From: Chloroflexota bacterium
GTDB lineage: Bacteria; Chloroflexota; Anaerolineae; B4-G1
DNA: 5,405 nucleotides
Assembly (NCBI GenBank): GCA_003648125.1
Contig: QMOE01000203.1
Span: forward strand, 1 to 5,405
Direction: 5' to 3'
The notes beneath the pieces are model-generated. The model searched no databases and was not told where the DNA came from. It worked only from the letters and a program-made list of their open reading frames with translations. The position numbers were made by a program, and so were the translations under genes. The stretch's first letter is position 1, and each line of letters begins with the position of its first letter. Shown one piece after another: positions 4,225 through 5,405 of the stretch.

Positions 4225-5405
4225 ATGATTCAAAAACGTACATTGATTGGCATCCTGCTGATAGTCGTGCTCGTAGGAGCAATACCGATTTTGGGTGTGG
4301 CTGCCCCTAGCTCGTCGCATCCAGCACAGGAAGGGACCGAGTTGTTAAAGAATCCTGGGTTCGAGGGGCTTTCGTGCGCTCCCGGCTCAGAGCCTCCCGA
4401 ATGTTTGGATAACTGGTCCAACAGCGCAAATTTCGATGGCAGCTTTCACGATAACATCTTTACCCCACAAGGATGGATCACTTGGTGGCGCAAGGGGGGC
4501 AACTACGGTCAGCCCGAGGTCAAGACCATCCCCAACGTGGCTCCATTCACCGGCGAGTTGCCGCGCATCCGTAGTGGTTACTATGCAACACTTCTCTTCA
4601 CCTTCTACCGCCTTCAGGACACAGGTCTCTACCAGGTCGTGACCGGCCTGGAACCTAACTCGACGGTGCAACTCTCGGCCTACGCACACGGATGGAGTTG
4701 TGACAACGACGACAAAATGGGCTATTCCTGCGGAGATCCGTGGAATCAGACCTTCCAGGTGGGCATTGATCCCAACGGCGGCACCGATCCTTTCTCGCCG
4801 GGCATCATCTGGAGTGGGGAGCAGCGGTCGCCCGACCATTACAACCTCATCGGCCCGGTCAGCGCCCAGGTGGGCGCGGGAGGCAGTGTGACCGTCTTTT
4901 TGCGCTCCAAGACCAAGTGGGCATACCAGTACCAGGATGCCTACTGGGACGACGCCAGTTTGGTGATGACCTCTCCCGGCACACCGCCGACGGATACCCC
5001 GCTGCCGCCGCCGCCCCCACCCACCGCCGGCCCTTCACCCACGCCGCGCGCAACTCCAACCCCGCGCCCCGATGGCGCCATTGTCCACATCGTCGAATCC
5101 GGCGATACGCTCTTTGGCATCGCTCTGATGTACGGCGTGAAGACAGACCAGCTACGGCAGCTCAATGCCGGCTCCCTCGGCCCCAACGACATGATCAACG
5201 TGGGCCAGGCACTGGTAATCTCTATACCCGCCGAGGCGCCTACCCCCTCGCCTCTGCCCGCGCCTCCTACGCCCGAACCAGCTACACTCGCGCCGGGCGA
5301 TCCTGGAGAAACAGCCGGTGGGGCCTCCATCTGCGTGCTGGCCTACCACGACCGGAACGGTGACACCTTCCGCGATGAAGCGACCGAGGAACTTTTGCCT
5401 AACGC
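4225..5405 (+). CDS. Secreted LysM-domain protein with carbohydrate-binding-like N-terminal domain and SdrD-B-like C-terminal start; 3' end beyond the window
   Basis: The frame is open for 393 codons to the right edge. Residues 1-27 are a signal peptide: MIQKR, a hydrophobic stretch LIGILLIVVLVGAIPIL, and a likely cut after VAA. Residues 40-249 begin LLKNPGFEG and end AYWDDASLVM (239-248), the bracket typical of galactose-binding-like/CBM beta-sandwich domains; C51/C60 and C159/C169 could form disulfides. A proline/threonine linker (251-282) leads to one LysM domain (287-334; V-ESGDTLFGIALMYGV, LNAG, VGQALVI), which binds N-acetylglucosamine polymers such as peptidoglycan. A second Pro-rich linker (335-362) precedes ICVLAYHDRNGDTFRDEATEE (D376, N378, D380, D384, E388), like the calcium-type start of SdrD-B/Cna-B domains. 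Probably exported and attached to the wall or surface polysaccharide; no catalytic motif is visible. Driven by the consensus promoter at 4063-4090. Confidence 0.9.
   Translation, partial: MIQKRTLIGILLIVVLVGAIPILGVAAPSSSHPAQEGTELLKNPGFEGLSCAPGSEPPECLDNWSNSANFDGSFHDNIFTPQGWITWWRKGGNYGQPEVKTIPNVAPFTGELPRIRSGYYATLLFTFYRLQDTGLYQVVTGLEPNSTVQLSAYAHGWSCDNDDKMGYSCGDPWNQTFQVGIDPNGGTDPFSPGIIWSGEQRSPDHYNLIGPVSAQVGAGGSVTVFLRSKTKWAYQYQDAYWDDASLVMTSPGTPPTDTPLPPPPPPTAGPSPTPRATPTPRPDGAIVHIVESGDTLFGIALMYGVKTDQLRQLNAGSLGPNDMINVGQALVISIPAEAPTPSPLPAPPTPEPATLAPGDPGETAGGASICVLAYHDRNGDTFRDEATEELLPN

Overview
The window is GC-rich, with short intergenic gaps, AGGAGG-type ribosome binding sites and one secreted protein with proline/threonine linkers and a LysM domain. 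Together with the palindromic interspersed repeat at 4002-4036, this look is familiar from Chloroflexota (Anaerolineae-type genomes). That placement is an inference from style only. No rRNA, tRNA, CRISPR array or transposase is visible.

Layout. Four genes lie on the minus strand, in transcription order: a GT4-type glycosyltransferase (3976-2870), a MaoC-like hotdog dehydratase (2775-2314), a metallo-beta-lactamase-fold hydrolase with a C-terminal winged-helix-like region (2299-1322) and selD, selenophosphate synthetase (887 to the left edge). A divergent gene on the plus strand (4225 to the right edge) encodes a secreted protein with a carbohydrate-binding-like domain, a LysM domain and the start of an SdrD-B-like domain. 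The MaoC and MBL genes are 14 nt apart and probably share a transcript. The glycosyltransferase and the LysM gene diverge from a 248-nt region that holds a palindromic repeat and a near-perfect sigma-70 promoter.

Most notable part. The selD reading frame contains an in-frame UGA exactly where the catalytic Cys of SelD sits (S-C-A-G-U-A-G-K). It is therefore a selenocysteine-containing SelD, easily mis-annotated as truncated. A 7-bp hairpin with a GUG loop lies downstream of the UGA as a bacterial SECIS candidate. The 434-nt gap upstream of selD looks like an elaborate leader rather than empty spacer. In order, it holds a promoter, a 7-codon mini-ORF ending in UGA, and a 13-bp hairpin whose GGUU loop starts 18 nt after that UGA, which is the geometry of a bacterial SECIS. 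These are followed by a 10-bp enclosing helix, a second hairpin, an intrinsic terminator, the Shine-Dalgarno and the selD GTG. An 11-nt segment next to the SECIS-like hairpin is exactly complementary to the 5' arm of the terminator, so terminator and antiterminator are mutually exclusive. I propose, as inference, that selD is controlled by transcription attenuation that senses selenocysteine supply.

How the genes fit together. SelD makes selenophosphate for Sec-tRNA and, through its own Sec residue, depends on its product, so feedback on its transcription would make sense. The other genes (acyl-CoA-type hydratase, MBL hydrolase, glycosyltransferase, cell-surface LysM protein) show no evident link to selenium.
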